Source: Candidatus Aminicenantota bacterium (GTDB lineage: Bacteria > Acidobacteriota > Aminicenantia > Aminicenantales > JAFGAV01). Taken from it: 64,000 nt of DNA. Positions 17,713 through 26,624 of the stretch are shown here, one piece after another. Each line of letters begins with the position of its first letter. Position 1 is the stretch's first letter. A model generated the notes under the pieces. That model had not been told where the DNA came from. It saw only the letters and a program-made list of their open reading frames with translations, and did not search any database. The stretch is taken from assembly GCA_016933515.1 (NCBI GenBank), contig JAFGAV010000025.1:1-64000 (forward strand). Direction: 5' to 3'. The position numbers and the translations under genes are program-made.

Positions 17713-18022
17713 TCCATCAGCCGCCCTACTGATCGGATTTCTTCAAATGCCGGATAGGGAAGCGCTCAGGAGGGCCGAGACCGGGCAAGGATTTCAGGCA
17801 TCGGCGGCTCTATGACGAATTGTGTGGTGATTTCTCGTCCGAGGCCCAAGGCTCACGCTCAAGGACCACCCAAAACGTCATGGGGCCGGCATCGGCTTGA
17901 CATCTGACCCGGATTTCCATAAAATTCACCTCAAATTATGGGGAAAATCAGCTGGGCCGGATGTTGAAAGCGGGAAAAAGCAACGCCGACCCGATCTCAT
18001 AGATAAACGAAAAGGAGGAATC
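17713..18022. other. Intergenic region before the FadL-like gene
   Basis: This 310-base stretch has no supportable gene. It holds a strong promoter at 17897-17925 and an approximately 90-base leader ending in AAAGGAGGAA. Nothing else stands out. Confidence 0.6.
17897..17925 (+). promoter_or_regulatory. Strong sigma70-like promoter for the FadL-like porin
   Basis: Consensus TTGACA (17897-17902), 17-base spacer, TAAAAT (17920-17925), which is one mismatch from the full consensus. It is the best-matching promoter in the window and fits an abundant outer-membrane protein. Confidence 0.8.
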
Positions 18023-19300
18023 ATGAAGAGATTGTTGGCGATCGTAGGCATGTCTCTCCTTGTTCTCTCGGCATCCCAGGCCAGCATCCTGACCAACTCC
18101 AACCAGAGCGCCGAGTATCTTCGGATGCTGTCCCGGAACGCGTCGACGGAGATAGATGCCGTGTACTTCAACCCGGCGGGTCTGACGCAGCTTGCGGACG
18201 GCTTCCACCTGGCCGTAAACAACCAGTCGATTTTCCAGAAGAAAACGATCATCCTCGACCCCCTCTACCCCTTCCAGACCGGGGACGGCACCTACGTCGG
18301 CGATGTGAAGGCGCCTGTTTTCCCCAGCGCCTTTATCGCCTACAAGACGGGCAAGCTCGCCCTGTCGTTCGGGTTCGGCCCCAATGCGGGCGGCGGTTCG
18401 GCCGACTACGCCGACGGGCTTCCCTCGTTCGACGCGCTCTTTTCTCTGGTGACGATTCTCTACGATGTCTTTACCTGGCCGGTCAACGAGTATTCGGTCG
18501 ATATCAGCTTCAAGGGCACGTCCGTCTTTTTCGGCTACCAGGTGAACGCCTCCTACGCCGTCACCGATTGGCTCTCGGCGGCCGTCGGAGCGCGCCTCCT
18601 GACGTGCACCAACACCTATGAGGGCAGCGTCAGGAACTATTTATTGAACTTATGGATTTTCGGCTGGCAGCCGACGGGAGTGGAACTCGATGTCGAGGCC
18701 AAGGAAAAAGGCACGGCCTTTACGCCCATCCTCAGCCTGAATTTCAAGCCCATGGAGGCCATGAACGTCAGCCTGAGGTACGAGTTCCAAACCAAAGTGG
18801 AGCTGACGACCGAGACGACCGTGGACGATCTGGGGATGTTCCCCGACGGCTCAAAGGTCCGCAGCGACCTGCCGGCCATTCTGTCCGCGGGAGTGGGCTA
18901 CGCCATCATGCCCGGGCTCCGGGCCATGCTGTCCTTCAACTACTGGTTCGACAAGACCATGGACTGGGACGGGGATCCCGAGGACACCGCCAACGTTTTG
19001 AACCTCGACGGCAACTCCTGGGACCTTGGCGTAGGGATCGAATATGACCTGAGCGAGAGTTTCCTCATCAGCGCCGGATACCTGCACACCCAGATCAGCC
19101 CCGGGGACGCCTATCAGACCGATATGAGGCATGAACTCCCCGCCGATACGGTCGCCGCCGGCGGCCGGTTCAAGCTGTCCGAGAATTTCTATTTCAACTT
19201 CGGCGGCGCGTACAGCATCTATCAGGAGCAATCGGTCACGCCGCTGACGTTCCAGAGATCCAACTTCGGTTTCACCGTGGGCTTCGGCGCCCATCTCTAA
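18023..19300 (+). CDS. OmpP1/FadL/TodX-family outer-membrane transporter
   Basis: This 425-residue protein has a cleavable signal peptide (about 1-20, ending SASQA). The FadL N-terminal plug signature follows: SAEYLRMLSRNA, then VYFNPAGLTQL with the conserved NPAG. The rest is alternating amphipathic beta strands ending in an aromatic/hydrophobic terminal strand (GFTVGFGAHL), as expected for a 14-strand barrel. The family imports hydrophobic compounds such as long-chain fatty acids or aromatics across the outer membrane. ATG 18023 is set by AAAGGAGGAA upstream. It is flanked by a strong promoter and a rho-independent terminator, so it is monocistronic. Confidence 0.88.
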   Translation: MKRLLAIVGMSLLVLSASQASILTNSNQSAEYLRMLSRNASTEIDAVYFNPAGLTQLADGFHLAVNNQSIFQKKTIILDPLYPFQTGDGTYVGDVKAPVFPSAFIAYKTGKLALSFGFGPNAGGGSADYADGLPSFDALFSLVTILYDVFTWPVNEYSVDISFKGTSVFFGYQVNASYAVTDWLSAAVGARLLTCTNTYEGSVRNYLLNLWIFGWQPTGVELDVEAKEKGTAFTPILSLNFKPMEAMNVSLRYEFQTKVELTTETTVDDLGMFPDGSKVRSDLPAILSAGVGYAIMPGLRAMLSFNYWFDKTMDWDGDPEDTANVLNLDGNSWDLGVGIEYDLSESFLISAGYLHTQISPGDAYQTDMRHELPADTVAAGGRFKLSENFYFNFGGAYSIYQEQSVTPLTFQRSNFGFTVGFGAHL

Positions 19301-19324
19301 AGATCGGTTCGATCTGAACTCACG

Positions 19325-19371
19325 GACCGGGAGGCCGCCTCTTGAAAGACGGCCTCCCGGTCAAGTTTTTT
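19325..19371 (+). terminator. Rho-independent terminator after the FadL-like gene
   Basis: A 13-base perfect stem (19325-19337 with 19350-19362, GC-rich) with a 12-base loop, followed by AAGTTTTTTAT. Confidence 0.9.
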
Positions 19372-19539
19372 ATCATTCGCGCCTGCCGCCGTGGGGGGGG
19401 GAGGAACGATTTTCTCATAGGTTTCTTTGCCGGCAATTCCAAAATGATATTCCTCTTTCAGATTTTATGAATCGTGATCACTGTTAATGATGACAATGTG
19501 TCGGATCCGGGGATCCGGATTTCGATGAGGGGATGTTAA

Positions 19540-21006
19540 GTGAACATCCTTCTTACAGGCGCCACCGGATATGTCGGCGGCAGGCTCAAGGAGCGGCTGC
19601 TCGGAAGGTCCGATGTCCGGCTCCGCCTGCTCGTCCGAAACGCCCGCAAGCTTCGCGGCGCCCTTCCGTCCTCGGCCGGTGTCTTCGAGGGAGATACGTT
19701 CAGCCCGGCATCGCTCGCTCCGGCCCTGGAGGGCGTGGAAATCGCCTATTATCTTGTTCACTCCATGGGCGGGGGGGGGCATTTCGAGAAACGCGACCTC
19801 GAAAGCGCGGTGAACTTCCGGGACGCATGCATTGACGCCGGCGTGCGGAGGGTGATCTATCTCGGCGGCCTGGGCCGGAAGGAGGACGCCAGCCCCCATC
19901 TTAGAAGCCGGATCGAGACAGGCGAAACCCTGGCCGCCCGGCCCGACCGGCTCGAGCTGGTCTGGCTGCGGGCGGGCGTCATCATCGGCGCCGGAAGCTC
20001 AAGCTTCGAAGTCATGAGGCATCTCATAGAAAAATTGCCGGTCATGATCGCTCCCCGCTGGGTGCGGACGCTCACTCAGCCGATCGGCGTCGAGGATGTG
20101 CTGGACTATCTTGTCCTGGCCAAGGATGTTTCCTTGGCCGACGCAACGGTCGTGGCGGACATCGGCTCCGAAGCCATGAGTTTCCGGGAGATGATCCTGC
20201 GCGCCGCCCGAGCCATGGGGCTTCGGCGGATCCTCGTTCCCGTCCCGCTGCTCACCCCCCGGCTGTCTTCTTATTGGCTGGCTCTGATCACTCCCGTGCC
20301 CTATGCCGTCGCCTCGGCTTTGATCGAGGGGCTGAAGTCCGAGACCGTCGTCCAAAACGACAACGCGGCGAAGTTTTTCCCGCAGGTCAGGCCCGCCCCC
20401 TTCGAAGAAACCGTCCGCCGCGCCATGGAAAGCATCGCCCGCGGGCAGATCATCAGCCGGTGGTGCGACTCGAGCGGGGGAGAGTCCTGCGATGTGGACG
20501 GCCGGGAAGAGAGCCTTGAGGGGGCGGTCTATCGCGATGTGCGGCGTCGATCCTTTCGGGGGCTTCCCGCTGACGCCGTTTTCCGGGCTGTGAAATCCGT
20601 AGGCGGAAAGCAGGGCTGGTTCCGTTTCGACTGGCTGTGGAGGATCCGAGGAATCCTGGACAAGCTGGCCGGGGGCTATGGAACGAACCGGGGGCGCCGA
20701 GATGAGCGGGAACTTGCCGTGGGCGACAAGCTGGATTTCTGGAAAGTGGCCGACCTCCGCGAGGGCCGTCGGCTGCTTCTCGAAGCCCAGATGAGGCTTC
20801 CCGGCCGGGCCTGGCTGGAGCTCAGACTGGAAGGCGAAACGCTCGTCCAGACGGCGTTTTTCCTTCCCCGCGGCTGGCTCGGACGCCTGTACTGGTATGC
20901 GATATGGCCTCTGCATTCTTTGGTTTTTTCGGATCTGATCCGGGGAGTTGTCCGCCTGGCTCAAAGCCGTTTTGAAGATGCCGGCGGCCTGTCCGCAGAA
21001 TCCTAG
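19540..21006 (+). CDS. NAD(P)H-binding protein with C-terminal DUF2867 domain
   Basis: This 488-residue protein starts with the Rossmann motif GATGYVGG (7-14) and continues as an atypical short-chain dehydrogenase of the NmrA-like type (YYLVHSMGGGG, VIYLGGLG). The C-terminal 160 residues match the DUF2867 arrangement, ending in a hydrophobic WYAIWPLHSLVF segment. The two-domain layout is common in bacteria, but no reaction is established. Start is GTG 19540 after a GAGGGGATG stretch. A binding partner or ubiquinone-related role is only speculative. The downstream neighbour is convergent, with 91 bases between stops. Confidence 0.8.
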   Translation: MNILLTGATGYVGGRLKERLLGRSDVRLRLLVRNARKLRGALPSSAGVFEGDTFSPASLAPALEGVEIAYYLVHSMGGGGHFEKRDLESAVNFRDACIDAGVRRVIYLGGLGRKEDASPHLRSRIETGETLAARPDRLELVWLRAGVIIGAGSSSFEVMRHLIEKLPVMIAPRWVRTLTQPIGVEDVLDYLVLAKDVSLADATVVADIGSEAMSFREMILRAARAMGLRRILVPVPLLTPRLSSYWLALITPVPYAVASALIEGLKSETVVQNDNAAKFFPQVRPAPFEETVRRAMESIARGQIISRWCDSSGGESCDVDGREESLEGAVYRDVRRRSFRGLPADAVFRAVKSVGGKQGWFRFDWLWRIRGILDKLAGGYGTNRGRRDERELAVGDKLDFWKVADLREGRRLLLEAQMRLPGRAWLELRLEGETLVQTAFFLPRGWLGRLYWYAIWPLHSLVFSDLIRGVVRLAQSRFEDAGGLSAES

Positions 21007-21097
21007 AGCCCGAATCTTGGCCGTTCTCTAGATAGCAAAACAGATGCCTGGGCCCGACCCAGGGGCAACCCCAGGAGCAACCGACCCGATGGGGCGA

Positions 21098-23713
21098 TCA
21101 ACTTTTCGGCTGGGGGTAGAGCAGCGCGTTCAGGAGGAACTTGTACGTGCCGTGCGACTGGGCGCGGTGCTGACAGCGGATGCCGATGAGGATGATGTGT
21201 CCCCTCTTGTATTGCGTGTCCACCACAGCCGCCTTGCGGCTGATGACATCCTCTCCCAGGAGCCAGCCGCTCATGAGCATCTCGTCCTCGGGAAAGCGGG
21301 CCACGACACGTCGGTCCCATTCCACGGGAGGCACCCAGGTGTCCAGCGCCACGCTGTCGGCAAACACGGCCGCCGCCTCTTCGGGCATTCCATAGCCCAG
21401 AGGCGATGTGTTGTCCACCTCGATCTTGAGGATCGAGGTCGGACAGAAGAACTTGGTGCGATCCACGCGCTCCAGGGCGCTGCGGGCCGGGGCTCCGAGC
21501 TCGCGGGAGGCGAAGAGGCAGGCTTCGTTGAGAGCGACGACGATTCCGCCTTTTTCCACGAAGGTCTTGAGAGCGTCCACGCCGGCTTGCTCGATGCCCC
21601 CTTCATACTCGGGCGGCACGGCCATCTGGCGGTAGTAGCGGGCCCAAGGGGAGTCGGGACTGGGTTTGCCGGTCTTGATGATGTCGGCGCTTTCGTCGGC
21701 GAAGACGATCACGTCGAATGCGGCCTTCAGATCGATCCTTTTCTCCTTCGAGCCTTTGGCGGGCTTGAAGTCGGAGTTGTGAAGAGACCTGTAGGAGACG
21801 CCGAGATCGTCCAGTACGCATCGGGTCCAGCCTTCGTCCATGTTGGAGCGCCAGGACTGGTAAAGGCCCACCCTCGGGTTTTTGATCCGGGCGACCGGAA
21901 TGCCGCCGAGGTCATCGAGAGCGTAAGCCGTCAGGCCCCACTTTTCCAGGAGTCCGGGAAGGACCGTTAACGCCTGAGCCGAATTTCTGACGATGAAGCT
22001 CCCCGCCGGAGCTTTCAGAGATCCGGCGGTGAAAGCGCTTTCGGACCTGAAGATCTCGGCGCCCTCCTTGAGGAGGGCGAAAGCCGCGGCGAACGAGGTG
22101 TTCAGGCGGGCGTCCAGGACCCAATAGGGCGACTCCCCGGGGGATTCGACGGCCGGCGGGGGAACGACTTCCAGCTTTTCAAGGTCGGCCTCGAAGGGGC
22201 TCATGATCTCGTCGCAGGCGACTCCCATCTGAAGCGGGAGCGTCCAGGCGGCGTTGTCATAGGGAGGAACGGGCGGGCCGCCAGGATACTGGCGGATGTC
22301 CGGGTATTTCTGACGCTGGAGAAGCGCCCAGGCGTAGGGCTTGTAGGGCTGGGAGAGCAGGATGACATGGGAGCCGGCGGGGTAAAGCGTGCTCCCGACG
22401 GTGAAGTCTTTGCGGGTCCTGTGGATTTTTACGCCTCCGAACTGCAGAACCCGGAGCATCTTCAGCGCCGTCAGGCCGTCGTGTTGGCCGGCCGGAACGA
22501 CATAGGCATAGGGCTCCCCTTTGGCCCGGTCTTTGATCGACGCCCGGTTCATGCTGTAGAAATTGAAAAGCAGGTCGTTTTTCCGGAGAGAGGAGGTCTC
22601 GATCAGGCTCAGAGACAGAGTGAGTTCATAGTCCACGATGTCTCTCAGCCTCCACCACCCCCCGGGCCAGGGATCGAGGAAACTCATGCGCTTTTCGTAG
22701 TACTCATCGGACAGCTCGTTGGGCTCGATATAAATGGGGCTCGCGACCCGCACCGAGGCCATTTCGCTCAGCAGGCCGATGACGTTGTGCAGCCAGGAGG
22801 TGTCGTCGCAGGCGCCGATCCACCAGCCGGTGAAGCTGCGGCCGTGCTCCACGCCGGAGAAGCCGTTTTGCTGGAGATCGTAGCACATGCTGCTGCCCAT
22901 GAGATTGACGCCCCGCCACAAGAGAGGCTGGACGTTCGGCACGGGCGGATCCATGAAAGGAGGGAGGAACAGGCGGGCGCCCGTGGAGCCCATCTGGTGC
23001 TCGTCGATGTGAACCTGGGGCAGCCAGTCATGGTAGAGGACGGAGGTCACGGCCCGGGTTTCCGGGAGGTTGAACATGAACCAGTCGCGGTTGTTGTCGT
23101 GGCCGGCGTAATGGTGGTAGAGCCAGGGCATGGCCCCGCCCTCGTACTTGGTGCCGACATACTTGCGGTACCATTCGGTGATCATCTGGTGGCCGTCGGG
23201 ATTGGAGGTGGGAACGAGGAGGACGACGACGTCCTCCAGGACCTTGTCGGCGTCGAACGGCGTTTTGCCCGTCACCAGATTGTAGGCCAGCTCGAGGGAC
23301 ATCTGGGAGGCGGCGATTTCCGTGGCGTGAAGGCTGCAGGTGATGAGGACCAGGGCCTTGCCTTTCCGGGCCAGGGCGAGCGCTTCTTCATCCGAGAGTT
23401 CGGCGTCCCGGAGCTTCCGGGTGATGGACCGGAACTCGTCCAGACGGGCCATGTTGCTCTCGGAGCTGATGACGGCCATGATCATCGGCTTGCCGAGTGT
23501 GGATTTTCCGATGGTCAGCAGCTTGAGCCGCGGCGACTCGGCGTCGAGCTTTTCGAAATAGGCCTGGATCTGGTTGGCGTCGGCCAGCTTGCGGTCGGCG
23601 CCGACCTCGTGTCCGAGGAATGTTGCGGGAGCGGTCGGCTCCGAAGCGGACCAGGCTGAAACCGAGAGGAGAAAAACGAGAAGCAAACAGACGGGGGTTC
23701 TTCGAAGATTCAT
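21098..23713 (-). CDS. Exported zinc carboxypeptidase, peptidase M14 family
   Basis: This 871-residue protein has a signal peptide (hydrophobic 8-20) and an M14 catalytic domain. Zinc ligands are visible as H129-A-T-E132, with the third His in QVHIDEH (235 or 239); NPDG (171-174) and NNRD (207-210) provide the substrate-binding region. The C-terminal 450 residues include a glutamine amidotransferase-like portion (VFADESAD, LNEACLFAS) that is common in these large exported M14 proteins. It probably trims peptides in the periplasm. ATG 23713 follows a TGGAGGC ribosome site; a 14-residue upstream extension is unlikely to be translated. Confidence 0.88.
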   Translation of the reverse strand: MNLRRTPVCLLLVFLLSVSAWSASEPTAPATFLGHEVGADRKLADANQIQAYFEKLDAESPRLKLLTIGKSTLGKPMIMAVISSESNMARLDEFRSITRKLRDAELSDEEALALARKGKALVLITCSLHATEIAASQMSLELAYNLVTGKTPFDADKVLEDVVVLLVPTSNPDGHQMITEWYRKYVGTKYEGGAMPWLYHHYAGHDNNRDWFMFNLPETRAVTSVLYHDWLPQVHIDEHQMGSTGARLFLPPFMDPPVPNVQPLLWRGVNLMGSSMCYDLQQNGFSGVEHGRSFTGWWIGACDDTSWLHNVIGLLSEMASVRVASPIYIEPNELSDEYYEKRMSFLDPWPGGWWRLRDIVDYELTLSLSLIETSSLRKNDLLFNFYSMNRASIKDRAKGEPYAYVVPAGQHDGLTALKMLRVLQFGGVKIHRTRKDFTVGSTLYPAGSHVILLSQPYKPYAWALLQRQKYPDIRQYPGGPPVPPYDNAAWTLPLQMGVACDEIMSPFEADLEKLEVVPPPAVESPGESPYWVLDARLNTSFAAAFALLKEGAEIFRSESAFTAGSLKAPAGSFIVRNSAQALTVLPGLLEKWGLTAYALDDLGGIPVARIKNPRVGLYQSWRSNMDEGWTRCVLDDLGVSYRSLHNSDFKPAKGSKEKRIDLKAAFDVIVFADESADIIKTGKPSPDSPWARYYRQMAVPPEYEGGIEQAGVDALKTFVEKGGIVVALNEACLFASRELGAPARSALERVDRTKFFCPTSILKIEVDNTSPLGYGMPEEAAAVFADSVALDTWVPPVEWDRRVVARFPEDEMLMSGWLLGEDVISRKAAVVDTQYKRGHIILIGIRCQHRAQSHGTYKFLLNALLYPQPKS

Positions 23714-23745
23714 GCGTGCCTCCAGATGGACATCAATGATTCCTT

Positions 23746-23774
23746 TATTTATCATTCGAACACGTCATCGTCAA
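23746..23774 (-). promoter_or_regulatory. Candidate promoter for the M14 peptidase
   Basis: Minus strand TTGACG (23774-23769), 17-base spacer, TAAATA (23751-23746). The predicted start near 23739 gives a leader of about 26 bases. Confidence 0.5.
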
Positions 23775-23915
23775 GCGTCTCGGGAGCCGGGGAAAAAGCG
23801 CCCTGTTGCAGCCGAGCCTCATTGTTCTTTTCAGAGACGGCGGGCATGAAGGAGCCGACCGTCTTGGGCGGCCGGGACGGATCGCACGGCGGCCTGGAGG
23901 GGCGGGTTTCGGCGC

Positions 23916-24605
23916 TCAGTCGCGAGAGCCGCGGAGAATAATCATCCGCAGGAGCTGCATGACCGCCATGGCCGTGGAGGCGACGTAGGTCAGGGCCGCG
24001 GCCGAGAGCACCTTCCGCGCGCCCATGATTTCTTCCCCGTTCAGGTAGCCGCGCTCGCGCAGCAGGACCAGGGCCCGCTTGGAGGCGTTGAACTCCACGG
24101 GGAGCGTGACGACGGTGAAGGTCACGGCGCCGGCATAGAGGAGGATTCCCAGATCCATGAGGAGACTGGGTCCTTTCTGGCTGAAAAAAAAGCCGACGAG
24201 GAAAAGAGGGAAGGCGAGGAAGGAGCCGATATTGGCCAGGGGATAGATGACTCCGCGGAGGGCGAGGGGCGCGTAGCCCGTGTGATGCTGCAGGGCGTGC
24301 CCCGTTTCATGGGCGGCGATTCCCAAGGCCGCAAGAGAATGGGAGCCGTAGACGCCCTCCGAGAGGCGCAAAACCCGTTTGCGCGGGTCGTAGTGGTCGG
24401 ATAGCTGCCCCGGGACCTTCTCCACCGGCACGTCCCGGACGCCTGCGTCCGAGAGAAGGCGGGCCGCCACTTCGGCGCCCGTGATGCGGGTCGAAGCCGC
24501 CACGCGGCTGTAGCGTCCATAGGCGCCCCGGACCTTGGCCTGAGCATAAAGAGCCAAGATGAGCGGCGGTATCAAGAAAAACCAAGTGTAATCCCAGATA
24601 AACAC
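23916..24605 (-). CDS. YugP-like membrane zinc metallopeptidase
   Basis: This 229-residue protein has an N-terminal membrane segment (5-20), the zinc motif HETGH (99-103) followed by ALQH, and three or four further hydrophobic segments. This is the pattern of the PF04298 membrane protease family (B. subtilis YugP). Substrates are unknown; a role in membrane protein turnover is assumed. The start is GTG 24605 because TTTGGAGG stands 6 bases upstream; the longer open frame (to 24836) has no ribosome site and a non-family N-terminus. It is transcribed away from the barrel-protein gene at 24866. Confidence 0.85.
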   Translation of the reverse strand: MFIWDYTWFFLIPPLILALYAQAKVRGAYGRYSRVAASTRITGAEVAARLLSDAGVRDVPVEKVPGQLSDHYDPRKRVLRLSEGVYGSHSLAALGIAAHETGHALQHHTGYAPLALRGVIYPLANIGSFLAFPLFLVGFFFSQKGPSLLMDLGILLYAGAVTFTVVTLPVEFNASKRALVLLRERGYLNGEEIMGARKVLSAAALTYVASTAMAVMQLLRMIILRGSRD

Positions 24606-24829
24606 TGTTTCCTCCAAAATTTCAATATACGGCCCGGCGGAATTCCTGTCAAACAGCCGCCCCAAGAAAGCCGCATCTTTTTTTCTGTGATTCCGATGGT
24701 TTTGAGGAAGGGAGGCACGGCCGACTAAAGAGATGGAAGCCGCCCCCCGCAGCTCGGGCGAAGATTCGACGCCGAAAGAGCGAGTCGGACGGCGAGGAAA
24801 GCTTGGGCGGGCGGTCCGAGGGTGCCAAA

Positions 24830-24858
24830 TTGACAAACGCGGTCTTTCTCTCTAGGAT
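24830..24858 (+). promoter_or_regulatory. Sigma70-like promoter giving a near-leaderless transcript
   Basis: TTGACA (24830-24835), 17-base spacer, TAGGAT (24853-24858). The predicted transcription start at 24865 is one base before ATG 24866. The -10 box overlaps the alternative ATG at 24857, which argues against that start. Confidence 0.6.
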
Positions 24859-24865
24859 GGAGCCC

Positions 24866-26206
24866 ATGAGAAAAACAACGGCAGGCGTCGCCTGGGCCTT
24901 GGCCGCAGGATGGCTCTTCGGGTGTTCGTTCTCCGTCGCCGCTCAGGAACGGTCCGCCTACCGGGAAGCCGTCGAGCAGGCCGACCGCCTGTTCCAGGGC
25001 GGAAATTTCCGCAACGCCGCGGAACGGTATTTCTTCGCTTCCCAAGCGACCAAAGAACGGCTCGAGCTGGCCCGGGCTTATATCGGGCTGTCCATGTCGT
25101 ACCTGTACCTGAAGGATGAATCCGCCGCGGAGAAATGGGTTCGGAAGGTCCTGGAAGCCGCTCCCCGATTGAAAGTCGATGTGCCCGACTATCCCATCAG
25201 CTTCGTCCAATTCTTCGGCCGCGTCAGGGCCGATGTTTTCAAGGAATCTTCTTTGCCCGCGGCGGCGGAAGAGGAAATCGCGAAGACCGCTCCGAGCGCT
25301 CCCGACGTGGCAGCCGCTGAGAAATCCGAACCCTCCCCGGTCAAAACTTCTCCGCCGCCCGATTCGCCCCGGCCTTCGGAGCCCAAAGGGAAGGAGACGC
25401 GGCCGGACACGACGCCTGAGCCGGCCCAGGTCAAACCGCTTCCTCCGGCCGCCGCCCGTCCGCAGGTCCCGGCCGTCCCCAAGGTGTTTCGCCCCGGCGG
25501 GCGTTTTCAGGTCATGTTCCACGCCTCCAACTGGACGATTGACCCGGTCCTTAACATTGTCGAGCGTTTGGTTAGGGACAAAATCGGGGAGGAAATTCTC
25601 AACCAGGTCGACAACGAACTGCGGACCAAGTATTTCACCCTCGTCGCATCCGGTTCGGAACAGGCCCTGGACTTCGATTCGAGCGGTTCGAATTTCGGCC
25701 TGGAAATCCGCTATTTTTCCCGGGGCTGGGGAGGCACGTTCAGCCTGGGTTTGGCTTTCGATCGGACCACCATCCGGCTGGCCCTGGCGGGGCGGGTCAT
25801 GCAATCCTACACCAACGGCACTTCGGTTGAGGCCGAAGCCAACGGCGCGCTGACCACGGACCTGTCTTCCACCGTTCTCAGCTTCCGCTGGGACATCTCC
25901 CCGGCTTCCCGGCTGACGCCCTTTATCATCCTCGGGCTGGGGGTGACTCCGTTCCAGGGCCGGGTGAGCTATGAATACTCGGGAACCTACGACGCCGTGA
26001 TCTTTCAGGACACGATCTCCGGCGGAGAGGAAAAAACCTTCTCCGAGCTGGCCGAGGAGCAGGAATTCGACATGATCGACGTGTTCGTCGTTCTGCAGCT
26101 TGCGGTCGGATTCGATATTGAAGTGTTCAAGGGATTGACGGGCGTGGTCGAGGCCGGCCTCTGGGACGGATTTTACCTCCGGGGCGGGCTGGGATACCGT
26201 TTCTGA
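24866..26206 (+). CDS. Exported protein with TPR-like N-terminus and beta-barrel C-terminus
   Basis: This 446-residue protein has a signal peptide (about 1-27, cleavage after VAA; LFGC at 17-20 could be a weak lipobox). Residues 28-105 form a helical TPR-like repeat (EQADRLFQGGNFRNAAERYF, then ARAYIGLSMSYLYL). Residues 130-215 are a Pro/Ala/Glu-rich linker, and the last 220 residues show alternating beta strands ending in YLRGGLGYRF, typical of an outer-membrane barrel. Similar TPR-linker-barrel proteins occur in Aminicenantes-like genomes, but I know no assigned function. The start codon is chosen from the overlapping promoter. Confidence 0.65.
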   Translation: MRKTTAGVAWALAAGWLFGCSFSVAAQERSAYREAVEQADRLFQGGNFRNAAERYFFASQATKERLELARAYIGLSMSYLYLKDESAAEKWVRKVLEAAPRLKVDVPDYPISFVQFFGRVRADVFKESSLPAAAEEEIAKTAPSAPDVAAAEKSEPSPVKTSPPPDSPRPSEPKGKETRPDTTPEPAQVKPLPPAAARPQVPAVPKVFRPGGRFQVMFHASNWTIDPVLNIVERLVRDKIGEEILNQVDNELRTKYFTLVASGSEQALDFDSSGSNFGLEIRYFSRGWGGTFSLGLAFDRTTIRLALAGRVMQSYTNGTSVEAEANGALTTDLSSTVLSFRWDISPASRLTPFIILGLGVTPFQGRVSYEYSGTYDAVIFQDTISGGEEKTFSELAEEQEFDMIDVFVVLQLAVGFDIEVFKGLTGVVEAGLWDGFYLRGGLGYRF

Positions 26207-26292
26207 ACCGGTCTTCTTGTCATCGCGGCGGGCATCCCGGCTGCGGCTTGAGGCGCAATCTCCGACTCTAGGTTTTTTCGTCCGGGGCGGGG

Positions 26293-26298
26293 TATAAT
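26293..26298 (+). promoter_or_regulatory. -10 box of the SRP RNA gene
   Basis: A perfect TATAAT placed exactly 7 bases before the predicted RNA 5' end at 26305. No consensus -35 is visible. Confidence 0.6.
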
Positions 26299-26304
26299 AA
26301 AAAT

Positions 26305-26575
26305 GACCGTGCTAGACGGGGAGCCAGCGGTGCCCTGTAGCCCACAATCCGCTACAGTGGGGTCGAACTCCCTGCCGAGGCTGTTCTTTTTCCGGTTCGT
26401 ACCGGGACGGGAAGCGATGATGGTTAGGGCCCTGGGCGAGGAGCCGCCTGCCAAACCCGTCAGGACCGGAAGGGAGCAGCGGTAACAGGAAGGTTTCCTG
26501 GGTTTCAGGCCGCCTTGCCGGAGCCGAAGGTCCTGGCAACACGGGGAAAGCGCAGTCGGAGCAGGGTGCACGGTC
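26305..26575 (+). ncRNA. ffs: Signal recognition particle RNA, large form with Alu domain
   Basis: The apical S-domain loop GTCAGGACCGGAAGGGAGCA (about 26459-26478) is the Ffh-binding core of SRP RNA. The 5' part, with GGGGAGCCAGCGGTGCCCTG, ATCCGCT and CCGAGGCTGTTC, matches the Alu domain of the B. subtilis-type 270-nt RNA. The ends GACCGTGC (26305) and GCACGGTC (26568-26575) pair to close the molecule. It binds Ffh and brings translating ribosomes to the membrane. Length is about 271 nt. It is followed at once by seven T residues. Frames across it are not coding. Confidence 0.96.
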
Positions 26576-26619
26576 GTTTTTTTCCCCGCTTTTTTTGCGG
26601 GGGGGGCTGAGGAGCCCCC
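26568..26619 (+). terminator. Terminator region after SRP RNA
   Basis: The closing stem of the RNA followed by T7 (26577-26583) should terminate transcription. Two further hairpins follow: CCCCGC/GCGGGG (26584-26602, T7 loop) and GGGGGCT/AGCCCCC (26602-26619), the second lying just beyond the stop of the convergent aldolase gene. Confidence 0.7.
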
Positions 26620-26624
26620 GGTTT

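Noticed and set aside
21047-21063. CCTGGG/CCCAGG hairpin between convergent genes as a terminator
   Set aside because: The stem has only six bases and no T-tract on either strand.
26303-26485. Short coding frame inside the SRP RNA gene
   Set aside because: The sequence is explained by the RNA gene, whose structure and conserved loops account for it.
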